Below the pieces are notes generated by a model that did no database searches, was not told the DNA's origin, and worked only from the letters and a program-made list of their open reading frames with translations. From Paraeggerthella hongkongensis (lineage in GTDB: Bacteria > Actinomycetota > Coriobacteriia > Coriobacteriales > Eggerthellaceae): a stretch of DNA of 35,941 nucleotides. The stretch covers positions 1-35,941 of the forward strand of contig NZ_QICD01000025.1 in assembly GCF_003726035.1 (NCBI RefSeq). The letters are read 5' to 3'. How positions within the stretch are numbered: the stretch's first letter is position 1; each line of letters starts with the position of its first letter. Position numbers and translations under genes: made by a program. Positions 24,843 to 32,177 of the stretch are shown here, one piece after another.

Positions 24843-24942
24843 GGGCTTCCACGGCGCCCCGGATCGGCCCGTTTCGCGGCCGAGCGTGCTTCGCACGTGA
24901 GGGCAAGCGAAAAAGGGGCGAGGTGAGGCGCCGTGGAAGCCC
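24843..24942. ncRNA. Candidate structured RNA between fhs and fchA
   Basis: A perfect 16-bp stem (24843-24858 with 24927-24942; GGGCTTCCACGGCGCC and complement) encloses two hairpins: TCGGCC/GGCCGA (24864-24883) and CGTGC-TTC-GCACG (24885-24897). A purine-rich single-stranded stretch (24899-24926) follows them. This is a multi-branch fold in a gap with no protein gene. Strand is undecided; the flanking genes are all minus. A transposon remnant or processed leader are alternatives. I match it to no known RNA family. Confidence 0.4.
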
Positions 24943-24952
24943 GCAGCGCCGG

Positions 24953-25015
24953 CCCGTCCGCCGTTCGAGAACGGCGGACGGGTTAGGCGCACTCCGCCGT
25001 TCTCCGAACGGCGGA
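24953..25015 (-). terminator. Twin hairpins downstream of fhs
   Basis: Two stems share the core CCGCCGTT/AACGGCGG. The first (24993-25015) has 10 bp and begins 6 bases past the fhs stop; the second (24953-24982) has 13 bp and a 4-base loop. There is no T run, so they may slow polymerase, protect the mRNA end, or terminate inefficiently. The repeated core suggests duplication. Confidence 0.5.
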
Positions 25016-25020
25016 ACAGA

Positions 25021-26709
25021 CTAGAACAGTCCGGAAATCTTGCCGGTTTCGTCCACGTCGATCTTGAACGCAGCCGGGCTTTTGCCCAGGCCGGGCATGG
25101 TCATGATGGACCCCGTCAGGGCCACCACGAATCCGGCGCCCGCAGACACCTTCGCCTGGCGAACCGTCACCGTGAAGTCGCGCGGAGCGCCCAGCTTGGT
25201 CTGGTCGTCGCTGAACGAGTACTGGGTCTTGGCCATGCACACGGGCATGTTTCCGAACCCGAGCGCCTCAAGCTGCGCCAGCTCTTTCTTCGCAGCCGGC
25301 TCGAACGTCACGCCGTCGGCGTGGTAGATGCGCTTCGCGATGGCCTCGATCTTCTGAGCCAGCGTCAAATCGTCGTCGTAGGAGAACTCGAACGTCTCGG
25401 CGCTGCGGCCCTCGGCGTCGCCCTCTTCGCACAGGCGCACCACCTCGTCGGCCAGCGCCTGACCGCCCTTGCCGCCCTTGGCCCACACCTCGGACAGCGC
25501 CACGTTCACGCCCAGCTCGCGGCACTTGGCCTCCACCAGGTCCAACTCGGCCTTAGTGTCGGTCGGGAACGCGTTGATGGCAACCACGCACGGCAGGTTG
25601 TACACCTTCGTGATGTTCTCCACGTGCTGCAGCAGGTTGGGCAGGCCGGCCTCCAGGGCCTCCAGGTTCTCCTCGTTGAGGTCAGCTTTCGCCACGCCGC
25701 CGTGATTCTTGAGCGCGCGCACCGTGGCAACCACCACCACAGCGTCGGGCTTGAGGCCCGCAAGGCGGCACTTGATGTCCAGGAACTTCTCCGCGCCCAG
25801 GTCGGCACCGAAACCGGCCTCGGTCACGCAGTAATCGCCCAGCGCCATGGCCATGCGCGTGGCCATGATGGAGTTGCAGCCGTGCGCGATGTTGGCGAAG
25901 GGACCGCCGTGCACGAACGCCGGCGTACCCTCGAGCGTCTGCACCAGGTTCGGCTTCAGGGCATCCTTCAGCAAAGCAGTCATGGCGCCTTCGGCATGCA
26001 GATCGTGCGCCGTGACAGGCTTGTCGTCGTAGGTGTAGCCCACCACGATGCGACCCAGGCGCTCCTTGAGATCGGTAATGGAAGTGGCCAGGCAGAAGAT
26101 GGCCATGACCTCGGAGGCAACCGTGATGTCGAAGCCATCCTCGCGCGGCACGCCGTGCGCCTTGCCGCCCAAACCGTCCACGATGTTGCGCAGCTGGCGG
26201 TCGTTCATGTCCACCACGCGCTTCCACGTGATCTTGCGCACGTCGATGCCCAGCTCGTTGCCGTTGTGGATGTGCGCGTCCAGCAGGGCCGCCAGCAGGT
26301 TGTTGGCCGCGCCGATGGCGTGAAAATCGCCCGTGAAGTGCAGGTTGATGTCCTCCATGGGAATGACCTGGGCGTATCCGCCGCCCGCCGCGCCGCCCTT
26401 GATGCCGAACACGGGGCCGAGCGAAGGCTCGCGCAAAGCCACGACCACGTTCTTGTCCTGAAGGGCCAACGCGTCGGCCAAACCCACCGTCGTGGTGGTC
26501 TTGCCTTCGCCGGCCGGCGTGGGATTGATGGCCGTGACCAGGATGAGCTTGCCCGGAGCGTGCTCCACGTCCGCGAGCAAGTTGTAGTCGACTTTCGCCT
26601 TGTTGGTGCCGTACATCTCCAGGTACGACTCCGGCACGCCCGCCTTCTTGGCGATAGCGCTGATGTGCTCGGGGGTGGTCGCTTGGGCAATTTCAATGTC
26701 ACTCAACAC
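25021..26709 (-). CDS. fhs: Formate-tetrahydrofolate ligase
   Basis: Fhs joins formate to THF with ATP, giving 10-formyl-THF, the entry point of the methyl branch of the Wood-Ljungdahl route and of purine/fMet supply. The 562-residue protein is of normal length. It has the P-loop-like [40 protein letters not shown] split over the family's second motif, [14 protein letters not shown], and the C-terminal end [12 protein letters not shown] plus [10 protein letters not shown]. The start is GTG at 26709 with GAGG about 7 bases upstream. Its promoter core at 26755-26769 is identical to that of the radical SAM gene. It is separated from fchA/folD by 0.9 kb but has the same orientation. Confidence 0.96.
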   Translation of the reverse strand: MLSDIEIAQATTPEHISAIAKKAGVPESYLEMYGTNKAKVDYNLLADVEHAPGKLILVTAINPTPAGEGKTTTTVGLADALALQDKNVVVALREPSLGPVFGIKGGAAGGGYAQVIPMEDINLHFTGDFHAIGAANNLLAALLDAHIHNGNELGIDVRKITWKRVVDMNDRQLRNIVDGLGGKAHGVPREDGFDITVASEVMAIFCLATSITDLKERLGRIVVGYTYDDKPVTAHDLHAEGAMTALLKDALKPNLVQTLEGTPAFVHGGPFANIAHGCNSIMATRMAMALGDYCVTEAGFGADLGAEKFLDIKCRLAGLKPDAVVVVATVRALKNHGGVAKADLNEENLEALEAGLPNLLQHVENITKVYNLPCVVAINAFPTDTKAELDLVEAKCRELGVNVALSEVWAKGGKGGQALADEVVRLCEEGDAEGRSAETFEFSYDDDLTLAQKIEAIAKRIYHADGVTFEPAAKKELAQLEALGFGNMPVCMAKTQYSFSDDQTKLGAPRDFTVTVRQAKVSAGAGFVVALTGSIMTMPGLGKSPAAFKIDVDETGKISGLF

Positions 26710-26754
26710 GTCGGGCCCTCACTTTCTTGGATTGGTCTGGACTTTTCGGAATTA

Positions 26755-26769
26755 TGAAGTATAGCGCGC
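26755..26769 (-). promoter_or_regulatory. fhs promoter core
   Basis: On the minus strand GCGCGCTATACTTCA carries the -10 TATACT (26758-26763), about 49 bases upstream of the GTG. The same 15 bases occur at 4348-4362 upstream of the radical SAM gene. No consensus -35 is visible in either case. Confidence 0.5.
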
Positions 26770-26806
26770 GCACCGGCGCAAAACGGCGGGCATGCGGCCG
26801 AAGGTC

Positions 26807-27616
26807 TTAGGATGCGGCGATGCGGTCGCACAATCCGCACTCCGCCTGGTCCGCCGACGCCTCGTACACCAAACGCAATCCTTCCAACGTCAGATCGGGA
26901 TTGGTCGTCGTAATGGTCTGCGATTGAGCGGCCACGCGAGAAGCAAGCCCGCCCGTAGCAACCACGGTGGTCTGGTAGCCCAGCTGATCGAAGATACGGC
27001 GCACCAGCCCGTCCACGCGATCAGCCTCGCCGTATACGATGCCCGCCTGAATGGCCTGCTCGGTGTTGTGCCCGATGGCGGTGTGGGGATCGACCAGGTC
27101 GATGGCGCCCAGCTTGGTCGCGTGATCGAACAGCGCCGACGACGACGTTTCGATGCCCGGAGCGATCACGCCGCCCACAAACCGACCCTGATCGTCCACT
27201 ACCTCCATGTTGGTGGCCGTGCCGAAATCGACCACGATCACCGGCGCGCCGTACAGCGCCTTCGCCGCCACTGCGTCGGCCACGCGGTCCGCACCGATCT
27301 CGTGCGGGTTGGGATAATCGGCCTCGAACAAATTCCCTGCGGTTTCGGCCGAGCACACCAGCGCATGCTTGCCGATCATGCGCTTCGTCGCGTCGCACCA
27401 CGCCGCCGTCAGCTGAGGAACCACCGAGGCAAGCGCCACGCCGTCCAGGTCGTCGAACGCAATCCCCTCGGAGCTCAGCAAAGGCACCAGCTTGACGCGG
27501 AGCTCGTCCGACGTATGGCGTTTGTTGGTGGCCACGCGCCACCGAAACCGAAGAGCCCCTTCCTGGTAGATGCCGAATACCGTTTGCGTGTTCCCCACGT
27601 CGATAGCAAGTAACAT
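26807..27616 (-). CDS. coaX: Type III pantothenate kinase
   Basis: CoaX phosphorylates pantothenate in the first step of coenzyme A synthesis. It is the feedback-insensitive, K+-dependent type. The 269-residue protein has the ASKHA-fold phosphate-1 motif AIDVGNTQTVFGIY (4-17), a GADRVADAVAA block, the DFGTATNMEV motif and the adenosine-type ATGGLAS near residue 230. Length and motif order are typical. It is divergent from the response regulator at 27740 and has its own promoter. The fhs gene lies about 97 bases downstream with its own promoter. Confidence 0.94.
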   Translation of the reverse strand: MLLAIDVGNTQTVFGIYQEGALRFRWRVATNKRHTSDELRVKLVPLLSSEGIAFDDLDGVALASVVPQLTAAWCDATKRMIGKHALVCSAETAGNLFEADYPNPHEIGADRVADAVAAKALYGAPVIVVDFGTATNMEVVDDQGRFVGGVIAPGIETSSSALFDHATKLGAIDLVDPHTAIGHNTEQAIQAGIVYGEADRVDGLVRRIFDQLGYQTTVVATGGLASRVAAQSQTITTTNPDLTLEGLRLVYEASADQAECGLCDRIAAS

Positions 27617-27669
27617 GTTTCTGACAGTCTCCTTATACGGCGCCCGAAATGTTTATAGTTGCTCTCGTC

Positions 27670-27678
27670 ATTATAGCA
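27670..27678 (-). promoter_or_regulatory. coaX extended -10 promoter
   Basis: On the minus strand TGCTATAAT matches an extended -10 with a perfect TATAAT (27670-27675), 54 bases upstream of the coaX ATG. No strong -35 is present, as is usual for extended -10 promoters. AGGAGA near the ATG is the ribosome site. Confidence 0.6.
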
Positions 27679-27739
27679 ACCCGCTTACGCTCATCTGTCA
27701 GGCAGCGGCCACGGGACCTATCTGATAGAAAGGCACCAC

Positions 27740-28435
27740 ATGAACGACACCCCGCATCGCATCCTCGTTGTAGACGACGAGCCGTCGATAACCGAATTCG
27801 TCAGCTACGCTCTGAAAAAAGAGGGCTTCTACACCGACGTCGTGGACAACGGCGAAGACGCCCTGGCGCTGGCCACGAAAAACTCTTACGACCTGTTCGT
27901 TCTTGACATCATGCTCCCGGGCATGGACGGCTACGAGCTGTGCCGTCGCCTGCGCTCGAAGACCACCGTCCCCGTCCTGTTCCTTTCGGCGCGCGACACC
28001 GAGCTGGACAAAGTGGTCGGCCTGGAAATTGGCGGGGACGACTATCTGGCCAAGCCCTTCGGCGTGCGCGAGCTGATCGCACGTGTGCGCGCGCTGCTGC
28101 GCCGCGGATCGGGCGGAGATTTCCCCGGAGCCAACCATGCGGTCACCGCAAGCGGTATTACCCTGGATGAAGACGCCCACACGGCATCGGGCCAGCATGG
28201 CGAAATCGAGCTTACGCCGCGCGAATTCGAGCTACTGGCCAGCCTGATGAAGAACGCCGGAAAAGTGGTTTCGCGCGAAGATCTGCTCCGCGACGCCTGG
28301 GGTTGGGAATACTTGACCGAAACCAAGACCGTGGACACGCACATCAAGCGTCTGCGTGATAAGATTGAGTCCGCCGGTTACGATCCCGGCCTGGTAGAAA
28401 CGGTACGCGGATACGGATACAGGTTCAAGCAATAA
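27740..28435 (+). CDS. OmpR-family response regulator
   Basis: This two-component transcription factor has 231 residues. The receiver has D12/D13 and phospho-acceptor D56 (LFVLDIMLPGMDG), Thr/Ser in FLSARD and Lys in YLAKPF. A winged-helix DNA-binding domain follows (ELTPREFELLASLMKNAGKVVSREDL split by the recognition helix TVDTHIKRLRDKIE). AAAGG precedes the ATG. The partner kinase follows at once. The regulon cannot be read from sequence; the convergent hsmA-like gene is not an obvious target. Confidence 0.92.
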   Translation: MNDTPHRILVVDDEPSITEFVSYALKKEGFYTDVVDNGEDALALATKNSYDLFVLDIMLPGMDGYELCRRLRSKTTVPVLFLSARDTELDKVVGLEIGGDDYLAKPFGVRELIARVRALLRRGSGGDFPGANHAVTASGITLDEDAHTASGQHGEIELTPREFELLASLMKNAGKVVSREDLLRDAWGWEYLTETKTVDTHIKRLRDKIESAGYDPGLVETVRGYGYRFKQ

Positions 28436-28458
28436 AAAGGCTACAGACATATTTTTCA

Positions 28459-29481
28459 TTGCTGGCAACCTTGCTTTCGCTGCTTGCCAGCGCAGTTGTT
28501 CTCCTGGTTTGCCTTCTCGCCTTCGGCACTCCGCCGAGGGCGTTTTTGCTGCTGATTCCCGTCCTGCTGGTTACGTTTCCCTTAAGCCTGGTCATCGGTC
28601 ATTTTCTGTCAGAGCCGCTACGCATGCTGGCCAAGAAAACCGCCGCGTACCGATCCGGCATGGACGTGTCCATCGAGGCGGATGGCAGAATGCTGGAGGC
28701 CGACCATTTGGCAAACGATTTCCGTGCGCTTGTCCAAACGGCAAAGACGCAGCAGCACGATCTGGCGTTGAAAGAGCGTCGCCAAGCTGCCTTCATCAGC
28801 GACGTTGCCCACGAGCTGCGAACCCCTTTGACCGCCATCCGCGGCAACGCCGAAATGCTGGAAGATCCCGACCTTCCTTCGGAGCTGCACGATAAGTTCT
28901 GCTCCATCATCATCAACGAGAGCGAGCGCCTTAGCCGCCTAACGCACGACCTGCTCACCCTCCAGCGCATAGAAGACGACAGCATGCCCTTTGAGCTTTC
29001 GCGCGTGAACCTTCGGGAGCTTGCCTCGGGCGTGGTCGATGCGCTGGAGCCCATCCTACGGGATCGGCAGGCGCACACCGAGATCATAGGAGAAGCGCCC
29101 GACGTGCTGGGAAATCCCGACAGGCTCAAGCAGGCTGTCACGAACCTGGTGGAGAACGCAAGCCGGTTCATCGAACCGGGCGGCCACATCACCATCGAAC
29201 TGTTCGGGTTGAGGGGCAACTCCATCATCGCCGTGAGAGATGACGGCACCGGCTTCGGCGACGTAGATCCAAAACTTTTGTTCGACCGTTTCTACCGCAC
29301 CGACGCTTCGCGAAGTCGCGGAACGGGCGGCACGGGGTTGGGCCTGGCTATCGTGAAGTCCGTGGCCGAAGCGCACGACGGCACCGTCGAGGCCATTAAC
29401 TTGCCCGACGGCGGCGCCTGCTTCATCATTGCCCTGCCATCCATCCCGGCCGACATCCGCACTGATCAACCGGGACGGTAA
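28459..29481 (+). CDS. Sensor histidine kinase
   Basis: This is the membrane partner of the preceding regulator. Two hydrophobic segments (about residues 2-22 and 28-48) leave almost no extracellular loop, suggesting it senses in the membrane or cytoplasm. Then come a HAMP-like stretch, HisKA with H118 (FISDVAHELRTPLTAIRGNAEML), and HATPase boxes NLVENASRF, DDGTGFG and GTGGTGLGLAIVKSVAEAHDG. The start is uncertain. TTG 28459 has no ribosome site at the right distance. The same frame is open back into the regulator gene, and an ATA triplet overlapping the regulator stop, with AGG 8 bases upstream, would give I-KRLQTYFSL, a more typical kinase N-terminus. Confidence 0.88.
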   Translation: MLATLLSLLASAVVLLVCLLAFGTPPRAFLLLIPVLLVTFPLSLVIGHFLSEPLRMLAKKTAAYRSGMDVSIEADGRMLEADHLANDFRALVQTAKTQQHDLALKERRQAAFISDVAHELRTPLTAIRGNAEMLEDPDLPSELHDKFCSIIINESERLSRLTHDLLTLQRIEDDSMPFELSRVNLRELASGVVDALEPILRDRQAHTEIIGEAPDVLGNPDRLKQAVTNLVENASRFIEPGGHITIELFGLRGNSIIAVRDDGTGFGDVDPKLLFDRFYRTDASRSRGTGGTGLGLAIVKSVAEAHDGTVEAINLPDGGACFIIALPSIPADIRTDQPGR

Positions 29482-29495
29482 GTTGCGCGAAAACG

Positions 29496-29987
29496 TTAGC
29501 GTACCGGATGATGGGTATGGCGGCGCGTCGAACGGAAAAGCGCGAACGCAAGAACGGCAACGATCACGACGCTCGTTCCGATAGCGCACACTGCTTGCAA
29601 GTGAATGGCGGGGATGCCCACCAGCATGCCAATGATGTACGGAACCAACCAAGCAAGCCATACCACCGTGCTGAACGTATGGAATCGCAGCATCGAACGC
29701 TCGTTTTGACGGACGTACGTGACGGTTGCCCAAGTGGCGTGAATCAACATGAGCGCGATAGCCAGCATGCCGGTAATCGCATGCACGCCAAAGCCCGACG
29801 CGCCCGATTGCTGCGCGATGTTGCTCATGAGCATGGTTCCCGTCGTGTCGCAAGTCAGGCCCGCCCAGAACAGAACCACATGACGAAACGACAGAGTCCC
29901 CGATCGACGCTCACCGAACACGCCGATGGTGTACAGGATCAGCGCAAACGTAATGGCGGTGCTCGCCGCAATCAAATCCCAGCTCAT
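29496..29987 (-). CDS. HsmA-like (TIGR03987-type) small membrane protein
   Basis: The 163-residue protein is almost entirely membrane: segments near 6-24, 38-56, 68-88, 102-124 and 128-152, with a basic tail (RRHTHHPVR). Conserved-looking blocks are RHVVLFWAGLTCDTTGT followed by MLM, and HAITGMLAIALMLIHATWA with two His in helices. They match my memory of the HsmA/TIGR03987 family. Its biochemical role is not established. It is transcribed divergently from a TetR regulator, with a 36-bp palindrome over the shared promoter region, so it is very likely that regulator's target. Its relation to the two-component genes, on which it converges, is unknown. Confidence 0.7.
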   Translation of the reverse strand: MSWDLIAASTAITFALILYTIGVFGERRSGTLSFRHVVLFWAGLTCDTTGTMLMSNIAQQSGASGFGVHAITGMLAIALMLIHATWATVTYVRQNERSMLRFHTFSTVVWLAWLVPYIIGMLVGIPAIHLQAVCAIGTSVVIVAVLAFALFRSTRRHTHHPVR

Positions 29988-30025
29988 TGTATGCTCCTTT
30001 CGTTATCGGGCTGTCGCCCGTCTAT

Positions 30026-30061
30026 ATATGAACCTTGTTCATTAATGAACAAGGTTCATAT
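30026..30061. promoter_or_regulatory. TetR operator with overlapping divergent promoters
   Basis: A perfect 36-bp palindrome is centred at 30043.5. It is built from two smaller palindromes, TGAACCTTGTTCA (30029-30041) and TGAACAAGGTTCA (30046-30058), whose centres are 17 bp apart, so two regulator dimers may bind. Symmetry yields two mirror promoters: TTGTTC-N18-TATATA toward hsmA and TTGTTC-N18-TATTAA toward tetR. Binding would block both. Confidence 0.8.
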
Positions 30062-30188
30062 TAAAAAGAGGCTCTGCTTATGGCAAGCAGTCTGGAAGAT
30101 CGCCACGGTTTCTTCACGCCCTCATTCGCATCCTTCCTCTACAATGAGGATCGTCGCGCACCGACTACCCTTCGTACGGGAGGCTTCC

Positions 30189-30752
30189 ATGGGTAATAAG
30201 CCCGTCATCACCAAGCAGCAGGTACTGGATGCAGCATTCGAGCTGGCCAGCACGAAAGGCCTTTCGGGATTGAGCATCCGGGAGGTCGCACGATCCTGCG
30301 ACGTTGCCGTTGGCACGGTTTATAACTCCTATCCCACAAAGTCCGACCTGGTCAACGATGTGGTGGGAAAATTCTGGAACGAATCGCTTTCTTGTTTCAT
30401 GCCGTTGGCTACTGGAAACGGCGACTTCGTGGATCTCTGCCGAGACCTTGCCGCCAAGCTTTCGGTTGCCCTCGAGAAGTTTCGCAACGACTGGCTGGCA
30501 GAGGTATCCACGCTCAACACGCACGATCTTGCCGCCGCGCACCTGCGCGAGGAAGCGTGCTTTGCGCACATCCGAAAAGGCCTGATCTACGCAGTCGAGC
30601 GCGATCCCCGCATCGTCAAAGAGCGACTCGAAGGCCCCCTTGCGCCTGAACCCCTGTGCGTTTTCGTATGGGCTAGCATGCTCACCTCCGTCAAGCGGGG
30701 GGATTTTTCCTGCGAAACGCTGTTCGAACTGCTCAGACGAACACTGTATTAA
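30189..30752 (+). CDS. TetR/AcrR-family transcriptional regulator
   Basis: The 187-residue protein has a canonical TetR N-terminal helix-turn-helix (QVLDAAFELASTKGLSGLSI then REVARSCDVAVGTVYNSYPTKSDL, about 10-55). An all-helical C-terminal ligand/dimer domain follows. The ligand is unknown. The start ATG 30189 has GGGAGG 5 bases upstream; the frame is open far upstream but only as antisense of the hsmA gene. The palindrome lies about 130-160 bases upstream, so the regulator probably represses itself and hsmA. The amidotransferase gene starts 45 bases after its stop and may share the transcript. Confidence 0.9.
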   Translation: MGNKPVITKQQVLDAAFELASTKGLSGLSIREVARSCDVAVGTVYNSYPTKSDLVNDVVGKFWNESLSCFMPLATGNGDFVDLCRDLAAKLSVALEKFRNDWLAEVSTLNTHDLAAAHLREEACFAHIRKGLIYAVERDPRIVKERLEGPLAPEPLCVFVWASMLTSVKRGDFSCETLFELLRRTLY

Positions 30753-30796
30753 GAACGCAAAGAGGGTGCGGCCCGCGCCGGAAGGGGAACGAGCGC

Positions 30797-31540
30797 ATGA
30801 TCATCGGCATAACGACCACCTTCGTGGTGGAAGAGCAAAAAGACGAGCGCGTTCCCGTCGAACGCGTTACGGCAGAGTACGTGCGACGCGTTGCCGCCAC
30901 GGGAGCTGTTCCTGTTCTGCTGCCGCCGATAGACGGCACGGACGAAGACAACGAACGCGTCGCACGTGAGCTTATCGAGCGCATCGACGGACTGGTGCTT
31001 GCCGGCGGAGGCGACATCGCGCCAGCTCGCTACGGCGACCGCGAGCAGCTTCCCGAAACAACCTACGTGTTCGACACGCGCGACGCGCTGGAGCTGGAGC
31101 TTGCCCGACTCGCGCACGAACTCGACATTCCCACGCTGGGCATCTGCCGCGGCATGCAAGTTATGAACGTAGCCCTCGGCGGCACGCTGCACCAGGACGT
31201 GCACGCCTGCGGACTTACTGCGGCAAGGCACCAGCAAAGTCCGCCTTACAATGCGACGCAGCAAAACGTTCGCCTTGTTGTCGACAGCGCGCTGGAACGC
31301 GCGCTTCGGGCAGATCCGCAGATCGAAGGCCCGCAACGCACGATTACCGTGAATTCGATGCACCACCAGGCGGTATCCGAAGTCGCACCGTCGCTGCGCG
31401 TGTCAGCCGTCAGCGACGACGGGCTGATCGAAGGCCTGGAAGATCCCACGCGCACGTTTTTCCTGGGCGTTCAGTGGCACCCCGAGTACTTAGACGACAA
31501 CGCTCCCCTGTTCCTAGCGCTCGCGGACGCCGCGCGCTAG
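30797..31540 (+). CDS. Gamma-glutamyl-GABA hydrolase family protein (peptidase C26, PuuD-like)
   Basis: This class I glutamine amidotransferase-like hydrolase has 247 residues. Family members cleave gamma-glutamyl amides such as gamma-glutamyl-GABA in putrescine breakdown. The catalytic triad is visible: C117 (GICRGMQVMN), H228 and E230 (GVQWHPE). The N-terminal IGITTTF and GLVLAGGGDIAP blocks are typical. AAGGGG precedes the ATG. No other polyamine genes are nearby, so the PuuD substrate is unproven. Co-transcription with the upstream TetR gene is possible (45-base gap), in which case it could belong to the same ligand response. Confidence 0.85.
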   Translation: MIIGITTTFVVEEQKDERVPVERVTAEYVRRVAATGAVPVLLPPIDGTDEDNERVARELIERIDGLVLAGGGDIAPARYGDREQLPETTYVFDTRDALELELARLAHELDIPTLGICRGMQVMNVALGGTLHQDVHACGLTAARHQQSPPYNATQQNVRLVVDSALERALRADPQIEGPQRTITVNSMHHQAVSEVAPSLRVSAVSDDGLIEGLEDPTRTFFLGVQWHPEYLDDNAPLFLALADAAR

Positions 31541-31762
31541 GACGCGTCAGCGCGCGGAACGAGGCGCGAGCCTGCCGAGCCGTGCGGAGCGGGGAGTGCA
31601 GAATGCGAAAGGCTCGGGCATCGGGGCCGTGCGACATGCGGAGCGCGAACATGCTGGAGCCGCACGTTGCAATCGCCACGGCGTACAGCATGCAGCATGC
31701 GACGTACGGCGATGCCCCCAGGCCGCATCGAGCCAACTCGGCAACGAAGCCTGATCGCGTCC
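31541..31762. other. Non-coding spacer between amidotransferase and TIR copy C
   Basis: With copy C and the following 31905-32099 stretch this is a 0.64-kb gene-free interval before fabH. One 7-bp stem (CCGAGCC, 31575-31581, with GGCTCGG, 31611-31617) is seen, with no T run. ORFs here are Arg-rich with no ribosome sites. Nothing else is supported. Confidence 0.4.
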
Positions 31763-31904
31763 TGTCAAAACGATCGAGTTTTGCGGCGGTTTTCCGCCCC
31801 TGAGGGAGCAGCTTCTGGGACGCATTTTGTATCGCCCCAGGTCATGTAGATGCCATAAGCCTTTATCCTAGCTCGAAGACCAGCAAAACTCGCTCGTTTT
31901 GACA
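31763..31904 (-). repeat. TIR element copy C (142 bp), best-preserved ends
   Basis: The ends are TGTCAAAACGATCGAGTTTT and AAAACTCGCTCGTTTTGACA. The complementarity extends outward by GCGTCC/GGACGC, giving 28-base arms with one internal mismatch. In the orientation of copy A it is reversed, like copy B. It shares CTGGTCTTCGAGC-type, GGATAAA and CCCTCAGGGGCGGAAAA-type blocks with copy B. It sits alone in an intergenic interval, with no ORF. Confidence 0.88.
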
Positions 31905-32099
31905 GGACGCGCGAAGCCGAAGCAGAACCGCGCGCAGGGAGCCCGCACGGAGCGCAGCCGAAAACGCATCTTCCCTCGAGCCGCATGCCGCCGACCACCA
32001 AGATGCACCTCAAAGCGCCCCTTGTCCGAGCTCCATTGTGAAGGTAGCCTGATGTTTCCGTAAAGCAAGCCGCATCGCCCGATGCAAACTTGGCGCCAA

Positions 32100-32129
32100 T
32101 GCTATACTACTTTTAGTTTGATTATCAAA
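32100..32129 (+). promoter_or_regulatory. fabH promoter with FabT-like operator
   Basis: TGCTATACT (32100-32108) is an extended -10. Eight bases further, the palindrome TTTGATTATCAAA (32117-32129) covers the likely transcription start. This 13-mer matches the FabT operator core known from streptococcal fatty-acid genes. A second small palindrome, TTGGCGCCAA, lies at 32090-32099. Repression by a MarR-type FabT-like protein is inferred; no such gene is in the window. Confidence 0.65.
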
Positions 32130-32177
32130 GTATTTGCTCGCCAGGCCCGGCTGCCTGGCGGCCGGGAACGGAGCACT

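Noticed and set aside
24417-24992. 191-residue minus-strand ORF through the 167-bp element
   Set aside because: It crosses both inverted arms and the candidate RNA, its peptide has no recognisable domain, and it has no ribosome site.
29508-30188. Upstream extension of the TetR ORF to 414 residues
   Set aside because: It is antisense to the hsmA-like gene and crosses the operator; ATG 30189 has an ideal ribosome site.
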